This document shows positions 27,595-36,154 of a stretch of DNA of 64,000 nt, piece after piece. The notes under the pieces were generated by a model that was not told the DNA's origin, made no database searches, and saw nothing but the letters and a program-made list of their open reading frames with translations. The stretch is from Blastomonas sp. SL216 (GTDB lineage Bacteria; Pseudomonadota; Alphaproteobacteria; Sphingomonadales; Sphingomonadaceae): positions 2,730,501 to 2,794,500 of the forward strand of contig CP113055.1 in NCBI GenBank assembly GCA_026625625.1, in the 5' to 3' direction. Position 1 is the first letter of the stretch. Each line of letters begins with the position of its first letter. Both the position numbers and the translations under genes were made by a program.

Positions 27595-29070
27595 ATGATG
27601 AAACCTTTGCACACAATTGGCGCTGTGGTCGGAACGACAGCGCTCAGCGTATTCACTGCGGCCCAGGCCTGGGCTGCCACGACCGCACCGGCGGTCGCCG
27701 AAGTGACCGAAGAGGTGGTGGAAGCCGCCGTTGCCGGGCCGATCAAGGCCCCCACCGTCGAACAGATGGCAGGCATGGTCGACAAGGGCGACACCACCTG
27801 GATGCTGATTTCCTCGGTGCTGGTGCTGATGATGTCGATCCCCGGCCTGGCCCTGTTCTATGGCGGCCTGGTGCGCACCAAGAACATGCTCTCGGTGCTG
27901 ATGCAGGTGCTGACCATCGTGTCGGTGGCCGCTCTGGTCTGGGTCAGCTGGGGCTATACCCTCGCCTTCACCAGCGGATCGCCCTATATCGGCGGCCTGT
28001 CCAAGGCGTTCCTGGCAGGCGTTGACGGCACCACCTTTGCCGCAACCTTCTCGAACAACGTGTATATTCCGGAACTCGCGTTCGTGGTGTTCCAAATGAC
28101 CTTCGCCTGCATCACGCCGGCGCTGATCGTCGGCGCGTTCGCTGAGCGCATCAAGTTCACCCCGCTGATCATCTTCACGGTGCTGTGGCTGACGCTGGCC
28201 TATTTCCCGATCGCACACATGGTGTGGTACTGGGCGGGCCCGGACTTCCTGCCCGATGCCCCCACCGATACCGGCCTGCTCTGGGGCATGGGTGCGCTCG
28301 ACTTCGCCGGCGGTACCGTGGTGCACATCAACGCTGGTATCGCTGGTCTGGTCGGCTGCCTCGTGATCGGCAAGCGCCTGGGTTACAAGACCGAGAACAT
28401 GCCGCCGCACTCGCTGGTGATGACGATGATCGGTGCCTCGCTGCTGTGGGTGGGCTGGTTCGGCTTCAACGCCGGCTCCAACCTGGAAGCCAATGGCGTC
28501 ACCGCCGTCGCCTTCATCAACACCTTCGTCGCCACTGCCGCTGCCACCGTTGCCTGGGCCGTGATCGAACAGATCGTCCACAAGAAGCCCTCGCTGCTGG
28601 GTGCTGCCACCGGTGCCGTCGCTGGCCTGGTCGCCATCACCCCGGCTTCGGGTCTGGCCGCTCCGATGACCTCGATTCTGCTCGGCTTTGCAGCTTCGAT
28701 CGTTTGCTTCTTCTTCGTCACCACGGTGAAGAACAAGCTGGGTTATGACGACTCGCTCGATGTGTTCGGCGTCCACTGCGTCGGCGGCATCATCGGCGCG
28801 ATCGGCACCGGCATCGTCGCCGACCCGGCGCTCGGCGGACAGGGCTTCTTCGACTACACCGTCTTCCCGGCGGGCGTGGGCGAGTATGACATGGCCGCAC
28901 AGGTCATCACCCAGATCAAGGCAGTGGGCATCACCGTCATCTGGTCGGGTCTGGTCTCCGCCGTGCTCTTCTACGCGCTCAAGTTCACCATTGGTCTGCG
29001 TCCCTCCGAAGAGGTCGAGCAGGCTGGGCTCGACATCTCCGAACATGGAGAGCGCGCCTATAACTACTGA
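27595..29070 (+). CDS. amtB: Ammonium transporter AmtB
   Basis: A 491-residue Amt/Rh channel with an N-terminal signal peptide (cleavage near AQAWA), a roughly 50-residue periplasmic stretch rich in Val and Glu, and eleven membrane segments starting with SSVLVLMMSIPGLALFYGG. The pore twin histidines are His244 in GGTVVHINAG and His394 in VFGVHCVGGIIG. The cytoplasmic end contacts GlnK. It shares the sigma-54 transcript with glnK. Two hairpins follow the stop codon. Confidence 0.96.
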   Translation: MMKPLHTIGAVVGTTALSVFTAAQAWAATTAPAVAEVTEEVVEAAVAGPIKAPTVEQMAGMVDKGDTTWMLISSVLVLMMSIPGLALFYGGLVRTKNMLSVLMQVLTIVSVAALVWVSWGYTLAFTSGSPYIGGLSKAFLAGVDGTTFAATFSNNVYIPELAFVVFQMTFACITPALIVGAFAERIKFTPLIIFTVLWLTLAYFPIAHMVWYWAGPDFLPDAPTDTGLLWGMGALDFAGGTVVHINAGIAGLVGCLVIGKRLGYKTENMPPHSLVMTMIGASLLWVGWFGFNAGSNLEANGVTAVAFINTFVATAAATVAWAVIEQIVHKKPSLLGAATGAVAGLVAITPASGLAAPMTSILLGFAASIVCFFFVTTVKNKLGYDDSLDVFGVHCVGGIIGAIGTGIVADPALGGQGFFDYTVFPAGVGEYDMAAQVITQIKAVGITVIWSGLVSAVLFYALKFTIGLRPSEEVEQAGLDISEHGERAYNY

Positions 29071-29082
29071 GTTCACGAGTTT

Positions 29083-29116
29083 GGTCTGCGGCGGAAGGCT
29101 AGCACCGCCGCAGACC
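29083..29116 (+). other. 12-bp perfect hairpin after amtB
   Basis: GGTCTGCGGCGG (29083-29094) pairs fully with CCGCCGCAGACC (29105-29116) across a ten-base loop. There is no T-run, so it may protect the 3' end or pause polymerase ahead of the real terminator at 29150. Confidence 0.6.
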
Positions 29117-29149
29117 TCCAGAGGTTCCTCCTGCGAACTGACAACTCAA

Positions 29150-29181
29150 GGCCGGGATGGCGACATCCCGGCCATTTTTTT
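29150..29181 (+). terminator. Intrinsic terminator of glnK-amtB
   Basis: GGCCGGGATG-GCGA-CATCCCGGCC followed by ATTTTTTT is a textbook Rho-independent terminator, 80 bases after the amtB stop codon. Confidence 0.95.
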
Positions 29182-29245
29182 GCGTTCACGCCCGGCGCTT
29201 GTCGAAGCCCGGCAGCGGCCTATCGGTTTCAGATCGAAACTGTAT

Positions 29246-29259
29246 TGACAAAACTGTCA
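29246..29259. promoter_or_regulatory. Possible operator upstream of the P450 gene
   Basis: TGACA-AAAC-TGTCA is a perfect inverted repeat that overlaps a TTGACA -35-like hexamer, 116 bases before the P450 start. The rest of the 304-base gap between amtB and this gene (29071-29374) shows only the two amtB hairpins. A regulator binding here would block the -35 box; its identity is unknown. Confidence 0.4.
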
Positions 29260-29374
29260 GTAAGGTGAGACTTTCTCTCCATAGACCGCCCCAGGCGGCA
29301 CCCCAGTGGGACATCGCAACCCCCGGATACGGATCGCACGCACCCAGTCCCGGATTGCACGCAAGGAGAGAGCC

Positions 29375-30613
29375 ATGGCCACCGTTTTGAAAGATACCGG
29401 CGCCGACATGAACTACGACATGAGCGATTCGAGCTGGTATGTCGAAGATCGCTGGCAGGAGCCGTTCCGCCAGATGCGATCGCGCGATCCCATCCACTGG
29501 ACCGAGAACGGCGCGTTCGGCAGCTTCTGGAACGTGACCAGCCACAAGGCGATCCAGCATGTCGAGGCGCTGCCCGAGATCTTCTCCTCCTCCTATGAAT
29601 TCGGCGGCATCACGCTGGCCGACCGGGTCGATGACGGCACCGAGCTGGTGATGCCGATGTTCATCGCGATGGACCGGCCCAAGCATACCGGCCAGCGCCG
29701 CACCGTTGCGCCCGCGTTCACGCCGACCGAAATGAAGCGCATGTCGGACGACATCCGTCGCCGCACCGCAGAGATTCTCGATGGCCTGCCCTGGGACCAG
29801 CCGTTCGACTGGGTCGACAAGGTCTCGATCGAGCTCACCACCCAGATGCTCGCCATCCTGTTCGACTTCCCGTGGGAAGATCGCCGCAAGCTCACCGAAT
29901 GGTCCGACTGGGCGGGCGATATCGAGCTCGTGCACAGCGAGGAGCTGCGTCAGGAGCGCCTGAAGCACCTGTATGAGATGGGTGCCTATTTCAAGAAGCT
30001 GTGGGATGCGAAAATCAACGCCGAGCCCACGCCCGACCTCATCTCGATGATGATCCATTCCGACGCGATGGGCGAGATGGACGAGTTCGAGTTCATGGGA
30101 AACCTCATCCTGCTGATCGTCGGCGGCAATGACACCACCCGCAACTCGATGTCGGGCCTGGCCTATGGCCTGCACCAGTTCCCCGACCAGCGCGAGAAGC
30201 TGGAGCAGAACCCTGCGCTGATCCCCAATGCGGTGCAGGAAATCATCCGCTGGCAGACGCCGCTCGCGCATATGCGCCGCACTGCGCTCGCCGATTACGA
30301 CCTGTTCGGCAAGCCGATCAAGAAGGGCGACAAGATCGCGCTCTGGTATATTTCGGGCAACCGCGACGAGAGCGTGTTCGAGGATGCCGACAAGATCATC
30401 GTCGACCGCGAAAATGCGCGCCGTCACCTGGCCTTTGGCTATGGCATCCACCGCTGCGTCGGCGCGCGGCTGGCCGAACTGCAAATTTCGATCCTGCTCG
30501 AGGAAATGGCCAAGCGCCGCATGCGCGTGAATGTGCTGGAAGAGCCGGTGCGCGTGCGCGCCTGCTTCGTCCATGGCTATCGTTCGATGCAGGTGAGCTT
30601 GAGCAAATATTGA
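29375..30613 (+). CDS. Cytochrome P450, CYP153-like
   Basis: A 412-residue soluble P450. The I-helix oxygen-activation motif GGNDTT is at 250-255, the ExxR pair is Glu289/Arg292 in QEIIRWQTPLAHMRR, and the haem ligand is Cys361 in FGYGIHRCVGARLAE. The runs FDWVDKVSIELTTQML, WQTPLAHMRRTAL and SGNRDESV are, from memory, typical of the CYP153 family, whose members hydroxylate terminal carbons of alkanes, fatty acids or alicyclics. The start is fixed by AAGGAGAG five bases before the ATG. CYP153 needs a ferredoxin and reductase; neither is adjacent, so they must be elsewhere. Confidence 0.9.
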   Translation: MATVLKDTGADMNYDMSDSSWYVEDRWQEPFRQMRSRDPIHWTENGAFGSFWNVTSHKAIQHVEALPEIFSSSYEFGGITLADRVDDGTELVMPMFIAMDRPKHTGQRRTVAPAFTPTEMKRMSDDIRRRTAEILDGLPWDQPFDWVDKVSIELTTQMLAILFDFPWEDRRKLTEWSDWAGDIELVHSEELRQERLKHLYEMGAYFKKLWDAKINAEPTPDLISMMIHSDAMGEMDEFEFMGNLILLIVGGNDTTRNSMSGLAYGLHQFPDQREKLEQNPALIPNAVQEIIRWQTPLAHMRRTALADYDLFGKPIKKGDKIALWYISGNRDESVFEDADKIIVDRENARRHLAFGYGIHRCVGARLAELQISILLEEMAKRRMRVNVLEEPVRVRACFVHGYRSMQVSLSKY

Positions 30614-30690
30614 AGCTGCGTTGGCAGCGCCTGCGTAACTGTGGCATCGTGCCCGGCGAACCGGCCGGGACGATGACACGGGAAGTGACG

Positions 30691-31194
30691 ATGCAAAGAC
30701 GCGATTTTCTGCAGGCCGGGCTGTTTGGTGCAGCGGGCCTTGGCGTTCTGGGGATGGCAGGCTTTTCGTTCGGCGGCGCAAGCGCGCGGCCCAAGGGCAA
30801 GTTCGAGATCACCAAGAGCGATGCCGAGTGGAAGAAGCAGCTGAGCGCCGACCAATATTATGTGTTGCGCCAGGAAGGGACCGAGCGCCCCTATACCAGC
30901 CCGCTGAACAAGGAAAAGCGCGCCGGCACCTTCATCTGCGCAGGCTGCCAGCTGCCTTTGTTCTCATCGAAGACGAAATTCGAAAGCGGCACCGGCTGGC
31001 CCAGCTTCTATGCGCCGCTGCCCAAGGCGGTCGGCACCAGCACCGACACGCTGCTCGGCTATCCGCGCACCGAAGTGCATTGCAGGCGGTGCGGCGGGCA
31101 TCTGGGCCATGTGTTCGAGGACGGCCCCAAGCCCACGGGCCTGCGCTATTGCATGAACGGCGACGCGATGCTGTTCCGGGCGGGTGCGGCATGA
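30691..31194 (+). CDS. msrB: Exported methionine-R-sulfoxide reductase MsrB
   Basis: This 167-residue protein starts with a Tat signal peptide (MQRRDFLQAGLFGAAG), placing it in the periplasm. The MsrB domain is complete: zinc cysteines in CAGC (Cys83, Cys86) and CRRC (Cys131, Cys134), WPSFYAPL near 105, and the catalytic Cys154 in RYCMNGD. It repairs the R-form of methionine sulfoxide in exported proteins. The start is chosen for GGGAAG five bases upstream; an ATG six codons earlier is less well placed. It lies 77 bases after the P450 gene. Confidence 0.92.
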   Translation: MQRRDFLQAGLFGAAGLGVLGMAGFSFGGASARPKGKFEITKSDAEWKKQLSADQYYVLRQEGTERPYTSPLNKEKRAGTFICAGCQLPLFSSKTKFESGTGWPSFYAPLPKAVGTSTDTLLGYPRTEVHCRRCGGHLGHVFEDGPKPTGLRYCMNGDAMLFRAGAA

Positions 31195-31206
31195 ATTCAT
31201 TATGCT

Positions 31207-31323
31207 CTCTCCCCTTCAGGGGAGAGACGCGGAGCCTTATCAGCTTGCTGATTAGGCGAAGCTGAGAGGGGCACAGCGCATCGCAGGCCCCTCTCCCAAC
31301 CCTCTCCCCTCAAGGGGAGAGGG
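31207..31323. repeat. Three GC-rich hairpins between convergent genes
   Basis: The 140-base gap between msrB and the helicase gene holds CTCTCCCC-TTCA-GGGGAGAG (31207-31226), GAGAGGGGC (31264-31272) pairing with GCCCCTCTC (31287-31295), and CCCTCTCCCCT-CA-AGGGGAGAGGG (31300-31323). The mutual similarity marks it as a REP-type dispersed repeat; it may also terminate both genes. Confidence 0.75.
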
Positions 31324-31334
31324 CTTCATGGGAC

Positions 31335-32726
31335 TTAACCCACCCGCTTGACGCTGTCCTTGTGCGCGCCGACGCCGCCGACACGCGAGCCGCCACCGCC
31401 GCCGCCGGGACGGCCGCCGCCACCCGAGCGGCCACCGCCGCCACCGGGACGTCCACCGCCGCCCGAGCGACGACGATCGCCGTCGCGCTTGGGCCCGTAA
31501 TTGCGTCCGCCCGAACCGCCACGTTCACCACCGCGACCCTGGGCGGGGCGCTCGGGTGCCTTGGCCGGGGGCGGCAACTGGGCTGCGGCCTCGGTAAAGC
31601 CCTTGGGCAGCGGCATCGGAACCGGCTTGACCTTGGTCAGCTTCTCGATGTCCTTGAGCAGCGGCCGCTCGTCATTGCTGACGAACGCGATGGCAATGCC
31701 ATCCGCGCCGTTGCGCGCGGTGCGGCCGATGCGGTGCACATACTGCTCGGGCACGTTCGGCAGGTCATAGTTGAACACATGGCTGACGCCATTGATGTCG
31801 ATACCGCGCGCGGCGATGTCGGTCGCGATCAGCACCTTGATCTCGCCATCCTTGAACGCGGCGAGCGCAGCGGTGCGCTGCGACTGGCTCTTGTTGCCAT
31901 GGATGGCGGCAGAACGGATGCCCGCACCGGCCAGCACGCGCACCACCTTGTCCGCGCCATGCTTGGTGCGGGTGAAGACAAGCGCCCGCTCGGGCTTGAT
32001 CTCGCGCAGCTTCAGCGTCAGCAGCGCCTGCTTTTCGCTCTGGCTGACAAAGGTCACATACTGTTCGACCCGTTCGGCGGTGGTCGATTGCGGCGCGACC
32101 TCAACCCGCACGGGGTTGTTGAGGAAACGCGCGCCCAGCTCGGCAATTGCCTTGGGCATGGTCGCCGAGAAGAAAAGGCTCTGGCGCTGCTTGGGCAGCA
32201 TCGATGCGATGCGCTTCAAGGGCACGATGAAGCCCAGGTCCATCATCTGGTCGGCCTCGTCGAGCACGAAGATCTCGACATTTTCCAGCGTGATCGCGCG
32301 CTGTTCGATGAGGTCGAGCAGACGGCCGGGCGTGGCAACGAGCACATCGGTGCCAGCCTGCAGCTTGCGCTTCTGCTGGTTGATCGGCACGCCGCCGAAC
32401 ACGCAATTGACCGAAAGGTTCAGATAGCGCGCATAGACGCGCATGTTTTCGGCAATCTGTGCGGCCAGCTCGCGCGTCGGCGACAGGACCAGCATGCGGA
32501 CGCCGCGATGGCTGCGGCCCTTGGCTTCCTTGGCCAGGTGATGCAGCGAGGGCAGCGAGAACGCGGCGGTCTTGCCAGTACCGGTCTGGGCGATGCCCAG
32601 CAGGTCGCGGCCTTCAAGCAATGCGGGGATCGCATCGCGCTGGATCGGCGTCGGGGTATCGTAACCCTTGGAATCGAGCGCGCGCAAAATGGGGTCAGCA
32701 AGACCCAGTTCGTGGAAATAGGACAT
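31335..32726 (-). CDS. rhlE: DEAD-box RNA helicase, RhlE type
   Basis: A 463-residue ATP-dependent RNA helicase. Q motif GYDTPTPIQ, Walker A AQTGTGKT, motif II VLDEADQM, SAT motif FFSATMP, ARGIDI and HRIGRTAR are all present. The last 80 residues are rich in Gly and Arg (RGGERGG, GGGGRPGGGG repeats), an RNA-binding tail. Such helicases remodel rRNA and mRNA structure, often in the cold. The ribosome site AAGAG lies in the 3' arm of a small hairpin immediately before the start codon, which suggests translational control. It converges on msrB. Confidence 0.93.
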   Translation of the reverse strand: MSYFHELGLADPILRALDSKGYDTPTPIQRDAIPALLEGRDLLGIAQTGTGKTAAFSLPSLHHLAKEAKGRSHRGVRMLVLSPTRELAAQIAENMRVYARYLNLSVNCVFGGVPINQQKRKLQAGTDVLVATPGRLLDLIEQRAITLENVEIFVLDEADQMMDLGFIVPLKRIASMLPKQRQSLFFSATMPKAIAELGARFLNNPVRVEVAPQSTTAERVEQYVTFVSQSEKQALLTLKLREIKPERALVFTRTKHGADKVVRVLAGAGIRSAAIHGNKSQSQRTAALAAFKDGEIKVLIATDIAARGIDINGVSHVFNYDLPNVPEQYVHRIGRTARNGADGIAIAFVSNDERPLLKDIEKLTKVKPVPMPLPKGFTEAAAQLPPPAKAPERPAQGRGGERGGSGGRNYGPKRDGDRRRSGGGGRPGGGGGRSGGGGRPGGGGGGSRVGGVGAHKDSVKRVG

Positions 32727-32731
32727 AAATA

Positions 32732-32745
32732 CTCTTCAAAAAGAG
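32732..32745 (-). promoter_or_regulatory. Hairpin covering the rhlE ribosome-binding site
   Basis: On the transcript strand CTCTT-TTTG-AAGAG folds into a five-pair hairpin whose 3' arm AAGAG is the Shine-Dalgarno, five bases before the ATG. The stem is AU-rich and weak, so it could act as a temperature- or helicase-sensitive switch. Confidence 0.45.
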
Positions 32746-33059
32746 CAACGCGCGAACCTCGCCCATTTCGGGCGGCGCGCGCATTGCGGGGTTCAGAAGC
32801 CGCCGGATGGTTGTCCGGAAACTTCAGGAAAACGCCCCGCGTGAATTGGGATGTTCGAAAATCAAGCAGCGGGGTTTCAGGACCCGGCCTATCGCGTCAG
32901 CCTGCCCTTGGGGCGAGGCCGGAACGAAGTTCACGCTGCCGGTTCATAAGGGGCATTGGGAAGGATTCCCGTGCCTAGGCGCGCTGCTTGGAGCGGCATA
33001 TGATGCCAAAGCGCCAGAAATGCAAGGTAAATCGCAGGAAGCCCGCGATACCGCCGCAA
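32746..33059. other. Gene-free leader region of rhlE
   Basis: No credible gene is visible between the helicase and the zinc-finger gene (333 bases in all). The stretch holds GCCC-ATTTC-GGGC (32761-32773) and a CCCCGC/GCGGGG inverted pair further upstream, consistent with a structured 5' leader of rhlE. No tRNA or known riboswitch pattern was found. Confidence 0.4.
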
Positions 33060-33260
33060 TCAGGCGGCTTCGGGAACGTCCGCCGGACCGCCGATCAGCA
33101 CATAGCGGCGGTCGCAATAGCCGCATTCGACATAGCCCTTTTCGTCGATCTGCAGCCAGACGCGCGGATGGCCGAGCGCTGCACCACCGCGAATATCGCT
33201 GGCGCCATCACAGGCGACGCGGGGGCTGTTGGTGCGAACGGTTTCAGGAGGCGTGATCAT
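33060..33260 (-). CDS. Small zinc-finger protein (zf-CHCC, NDUFS6-like)
   Basis: A 66-residue protein starting at [11 protein letters not shown]. The sequence [24 protein letters not shown] shows the C-x-H-x-C-x2-C pattern of the zf-CHCC family, which in mitochondria is the complex I accessory subunit NDUFS6. In Alphaproteobacteria the free-standing gene is common and is probably a complex I-associated or assembly protein. No nuo genes are nearby. It is followed upstream on the same strand by two other small genes. Confidence 0.85.
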   Translation of the reverse strand: MITPPETVRTNSPRVACDGASDIRGGAALGHPRVWLQIDEKGYVECGYCDRRYVLIGGPADVPEAA

Positions 33261-33316
33261 GGGGTTGCGATTATCAAAAGCTGCGGCCCCGCGCAATCGG
33301 GCTTTGCGCCACAAGA

Positions 33317-33526
33317 TCAGGCATCGCCCAGCTTTTCCAGCACCACCCGCGCCCGGGCCGCGTCCTCGGGCAGCACCATGATTCGCGCCGGTGTCATGAA
33401 GCCCAGGCCAAGGCCCGCCATGCCGCCATCAAAGATATGCGCGTCGATGCCTTCAGCGCCCAGCGCAAGCCGCGCCATCTCCGCCTCGATGCGGTCGGCA
33501 TATTCGGCAATGGCTTTCAGGCTCAC
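33317..33526 (-). CDS. DUF2007-like small protein
   Basis: A 69-residue protein: helix [22 protein letters not shown], then [11 protein letters not shown] and [19 protein letters not shown]. This beta-alpha-beta pattern of about 70 residues fits the DUF2007 group of putative signal-transducing small proteins related to PII-like folds. The function is unknown. It is 6 bases from the PPOX-type gene upstream, so they are likely co-transcribed. Confidence 0.75.
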   Translation of the reverse strand: MSLKAIAEYADRIEAEMARLALGAEGIDAHIFDGGMAGLGLGFMTPARIMVLPEDAARARVVLEKLGDA

Positions 33527-33532
33527 GCGTGA

Positions 33533-34096
33533 TCAGCCCTCAACATCGGTGAAATAGCGCGTGCTGGGCGTGGTCGGCAGCCCGTCGATCGACCGGGTGC
33601 GCCCGGCGGTCCTGGCGAGCCAGGCATCGGGATCGCTCTGCCGATGCGCCTTTTTGAGCGTCTCGCGCTCGCGCTGCATCTGCATCACCGGAACGCCCCA
33701 GCCGCAGCTGGTCTGCACGCTGTCGACCGTGATGTCGAAAATCTGGCGGGTGCCGGGCAGCATCGTGAAATGCGCGGCCAGCGCGTCCCATTCGGCATCC
33801 TGCGGCAGGACCGGGCGACCGCGCCCATAGATGCGCAGGATCAGCGCCGGCTGTTCGAACGCGCAAAACATGATGGTGATGCGGCCATCGGCGACCAGAT
33901 GCGCGTGCGTCTCGTTGCCCGAACCGCCCAGGTCCAGATAGGCAACGCGGGTATCGCCCAGCACGCGAAACGCATCATAACCCTTGGGGCTGAGGTTGAT
34001 CCGCGCCTCATCCGCCGCGGTGGCGACAAAGAAGATCGGCTGGCGCGCGATGAAGGCGCGGTGCTTGTCGTCAAGCGCATCGGAAAAGTCTGCCAT
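33533..34096 (-). CDS. Pyridoxamine 5'-phosphate oxidase-fold protein
   Basis: A 187-residue flavin-binding split-barrel protein. FIARQPIFFVATAADEARINLSPKG is the typical N-terminal strand pair, followed by YLDLGGSGNETHAHL and RIYGRGRPVL. It lacks the C-terminal part of true PdxH, so it is one of the many FMN- or F420-type split-barrel proteins with unknown substrate. It diverges from the yhhQ gene, with 80 bases between. Confidence 0.82.
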   Translation of the reverse strand: MADFSDALDDKHRAFIARQPIFFVATAADEARINLSPKGYDAFRVLGDTRVAYLDLGGSGNETHAHLVADGRITIMFCAFEQPALILRIYGRGRPVLPQDAEWDALAAHFTMLPGTRQIFDITVDSVQTSCGWGVPVMQMQRERETLKKAHRQSDPDAWLARTAGRTRSIDGLPTTPSTRYFTDVEG

Positions 34097-34176
34097 CGCG
34101 GCATAGTGCGGGATGCCGGGGGACGGCGCAAGAGCACCCCTTCCCCCAGGCCCAAAAAGCCGTTACCGCAGGCCCC

Positions 34177-34821
34177 ATGACGACCTCTTCCACTGCCGCA
34201 ACACCCGGCATTCCGCGCTCTCTTTACGTGCTCTCCGTCTTTTATGGCGGCATGGTGTGCCTGGCGGGCGTGCTGGGCAACAAACAGGTGGCCATCGGCC
34301 CGCTGGCGGTAGAGGCGGGGATCTTTGCCTTTCTGCTGCTGGTCGTGGTGTCGAGCGCGATTGCCGAGCTGCACGGGCGCGACACCGCCAACAGCCTGGT
34401 CAAGTTCGGCTTCGTGCCGCTGCTGTTTTCGATGCTGCTGTCGTGGATCGTCTGGTCGCTGCCGCCCTCGCCCGACATGGCGCCGGAAAATGCCGATGCC
34501 ATCCAGCTGATCCTGGGCGCGACGGGCCGCATCTGGGCGGCGGGCGTGTGCGCCTATGGCGTGTCGCAATTCCTCAATGTCTATATCTTCTCCAAGCTCC
34601 AGAACATGCCGGGCCGCTTCCTGGCGGTCCGCGGGGTCATCGCCTCTGCGCTGTCGCAGATCGTCGACACGCTGATCTTCGTCACCATCGCCTTTTACGG
34701 CGTCTTCCCGATCGGTCAGCTGCTGGTCGGCCAGATGGTCGCCAAGGTCGCGCTTTCGGTCGTATTGGTGCCGTTCCTGATTGTGTTCTTCGTGCGGCTG
34801 GGCAAAAGGCTCGACGCATGA
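34177..34821 (+). CDS. yhhQ: Queuosine precursor transporter, YhhQ/VUT family
   Basis: A 214-residue inner-membrane protein with about six membrane segments ([47 protein letters not shown], and a C-terminal set ending [13 protein letters not shown]). The order and the motifs [13 protein letters not shown] and [11 protein letters not shown] match YhhQ, which imports preQ0/preQ1 for tRNA queuosine. It overlaps argB by ATGA, which is translational coupling without an obvious metabolic link. Confidence 0.9.
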   Translation: MTTSSTAATPGIPRSLYVLSVFYGGMVCLAGVLGNKQVAIGPLAVEAGIFAFLLLVVVSSAIAELHGRDTANSLVKFGFVPLLFSMLLSWIVWSLPPSPDMAPENADAIQLILGATGRIWAAGVCAYGVSQFLNVYIFSKLQNMPGRFLAVRGVIASALSQIVDTLIFVTIAFYGVFPIGQLLVGQMVAKVALSVVLVPFLIVFFVRLGKRLDA

Positions 34822-35714
34822 GCGACCATATTCACGATCCCGCGCTGCTCGCCAAGGCAGAGACACTGACCGAGGCGCTGCCCTTCATGCAGCGCTATGC
34901 CGGCAAGAGCTTCGTCGTCAAATATGGAGGCCATGCGATGGGCGACCCCGAGCTGGCGCGCGATTTTGCCGAGGACATCGTGCTGCTGAAGGCGGTCGGC
35001 ATCAACCCCGTGGTCGTGCACGGCGGCGGCCCGCAGATCGGCGCGATGCTGAAGCGGCTGGGCGTCCAGTCCGAATTCATCGACGGCCTGCGCGTCACCG
35101 ACAGCGAGACCGCCAATGTCGCCGAGATGGTGCTGGGCGCAATCAACAAGGAGCTGGTGACCTGGATCGCGGCCGCTGGCGGCAAGGCGATCGGCATCAG
35201 CGGCAAGGACGCAGGGTTCGTCCGCGCCAGCAAGGTCGAGCGGACGATGCGCGACCCGGACAGCAATATCGAACGCGCGATCGACTTGGGCTTTGTCGGC
35301 GAACCCGAATCGATCGACTGCACGGTGCTCAAGACCATATCGGACGCAGGCATGATCCCCGTGGTCTCGCCGATCGGCGTCGGGCCGGACGGACAGACCT
35401 ATAATATCAACGCCGATACCATGGCGGGCGCTGTTGCCGCCGCGCTGGGGGCATCGCGCCTGTTCCTGCTCACCGATGTCGCAGGCGTGCTCGACAAGGC
35501 GAAACAGCTCCTGTCCGACCTGACGCCGGCCGACATCGCCGCGCTGCGCGCCGATGGCACCATCACCGGCGGGATGATCCCCAAGCTTGAGACCTGCGTG
35601 CACGCGGTCGAACAGGGCGTCGATGCTGCCGTCGTGCTCGATGGGCGGGTGCCGCATGCGATGCTGCTGGAAATCTTCACCTCGCGCGGGGCGGGCACGC
35701 TGATCCGCGCCTGA
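34818..35714 (+). CDS. argB: Acetylglutamate kinase ArgB
   Basis: A 298-residue amino-acid kinase that phosphorylates N-acetylglutamate in arginine synthesis. KYGGHAMGD (about residues 35-43) carries the catalytic lysine, [12 protein letters not shown] binds the phosphates, and [16 protein letters not shown] and the Lys in [10 protein letters not shown] complete the active site. The start is the ATG overlapping the yhhQ stop; the frame extends upstream but only as an overlap. In many bacteria ArgB is feedback-controlled by arginine and by PII, and a PII gene is present in this window. Confidence 0.96.
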   Translation: MSDHIHDPALLAKAETLTEALPFMQRYAGKSFVVKYGGHAMGDPELARDFAEDIVLLKAVGINPVVVHGGGPQIGAMLKRLGVQSEFIDGLRVTDSETANVAEMVLGAINKELVTWIAAAGGKAIGISGKDAGFVRASKVERTMRDPDSNIERAIDLGFVGEPESIDCTVLKTISDAGMIPVVSPIGVGPDGQTYNINADTMAGAVAAALGASRLFLLTDVAGVLDKAKQLLSDLTPADIAALRADGTITGGMIPKLETCVHAVEQGVDAAVVLDGRVPHAMLLEIFTSRGAGTLIRA

Positions 35715-35757
35715 GCCCAAGCCGTTTTACTCTTGTAATACACCCCGGATCGTCCTA

Positions 35758-35777
35758 GATATCCGGCCCTGGATATC
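35758..35777. promoter_or_regulatory. Inverted repeat upstream of yggT
   Basis: GATATCC-GGCCCT-GGATATC has perfect seven-base arms, 25 bases before the yggT start, in the argB-yggT gap. It may be an operator or a leader hairpin. Confidence 0.35.
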
Positions 35778-35801
35778 CGAAAAGGCCATATTGAGAGACC
35801 T

Positions 35802-36092
35802 ATGCAGATCCTGCTCGAAATCCTGGATATCATCCTCCAGGTGGTGACCTGGTTCATCATCATCCAGATCGTGCTGTCCTGGCTGATCGCTTTCAATGTC
35901 ATCAGCATGCAGAACGACCTGGTGCGCCAGATCGTCGAATCGCTGCACCGGATCACCGAACCGATCTATCGCCCCGTCCGCAAGATCATGCCCGATCTCG
36001 GCATGATCGACCTGGCACCGATGATCGTGCTGCTGCTGATCATGATCCTGCGCAATTCGATTATTCCGCGTCTGTGGGTCCAGTTCGCCTAA
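35802..36092 (+). CDS. YggT family membrane protein
   Basis: A 96-residue protein with two membrane helices (ILEILDIILQVVTWFIIIQIVLSW at 2-27 in two short blocks, and MIDLAPMIVLLLIMIL at 68-84) separated by the family motif EPIYRPVRKIMPDLG. YggT proteins are linked to osmotic response and cell division in various bacteria, with no set mechanism. GAGAG precedes the ATG. Confidence 0.92.
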   Translation: MQILLEILDIILQVVTWFIIIQIVLSWLIAFNVISMQNDLVRQIVESLHRITEPIYRPVRKIMPDLGMIDLAPMIVLLLIMILRNSIIPRLWVQFA

Positions 36093-36154
36093 AGCCTGTC
36101 CAGCCCCGCGCTCTGCTGTGGCAATGACGCGCATTTGTCGATAGAGCGGCGGGC

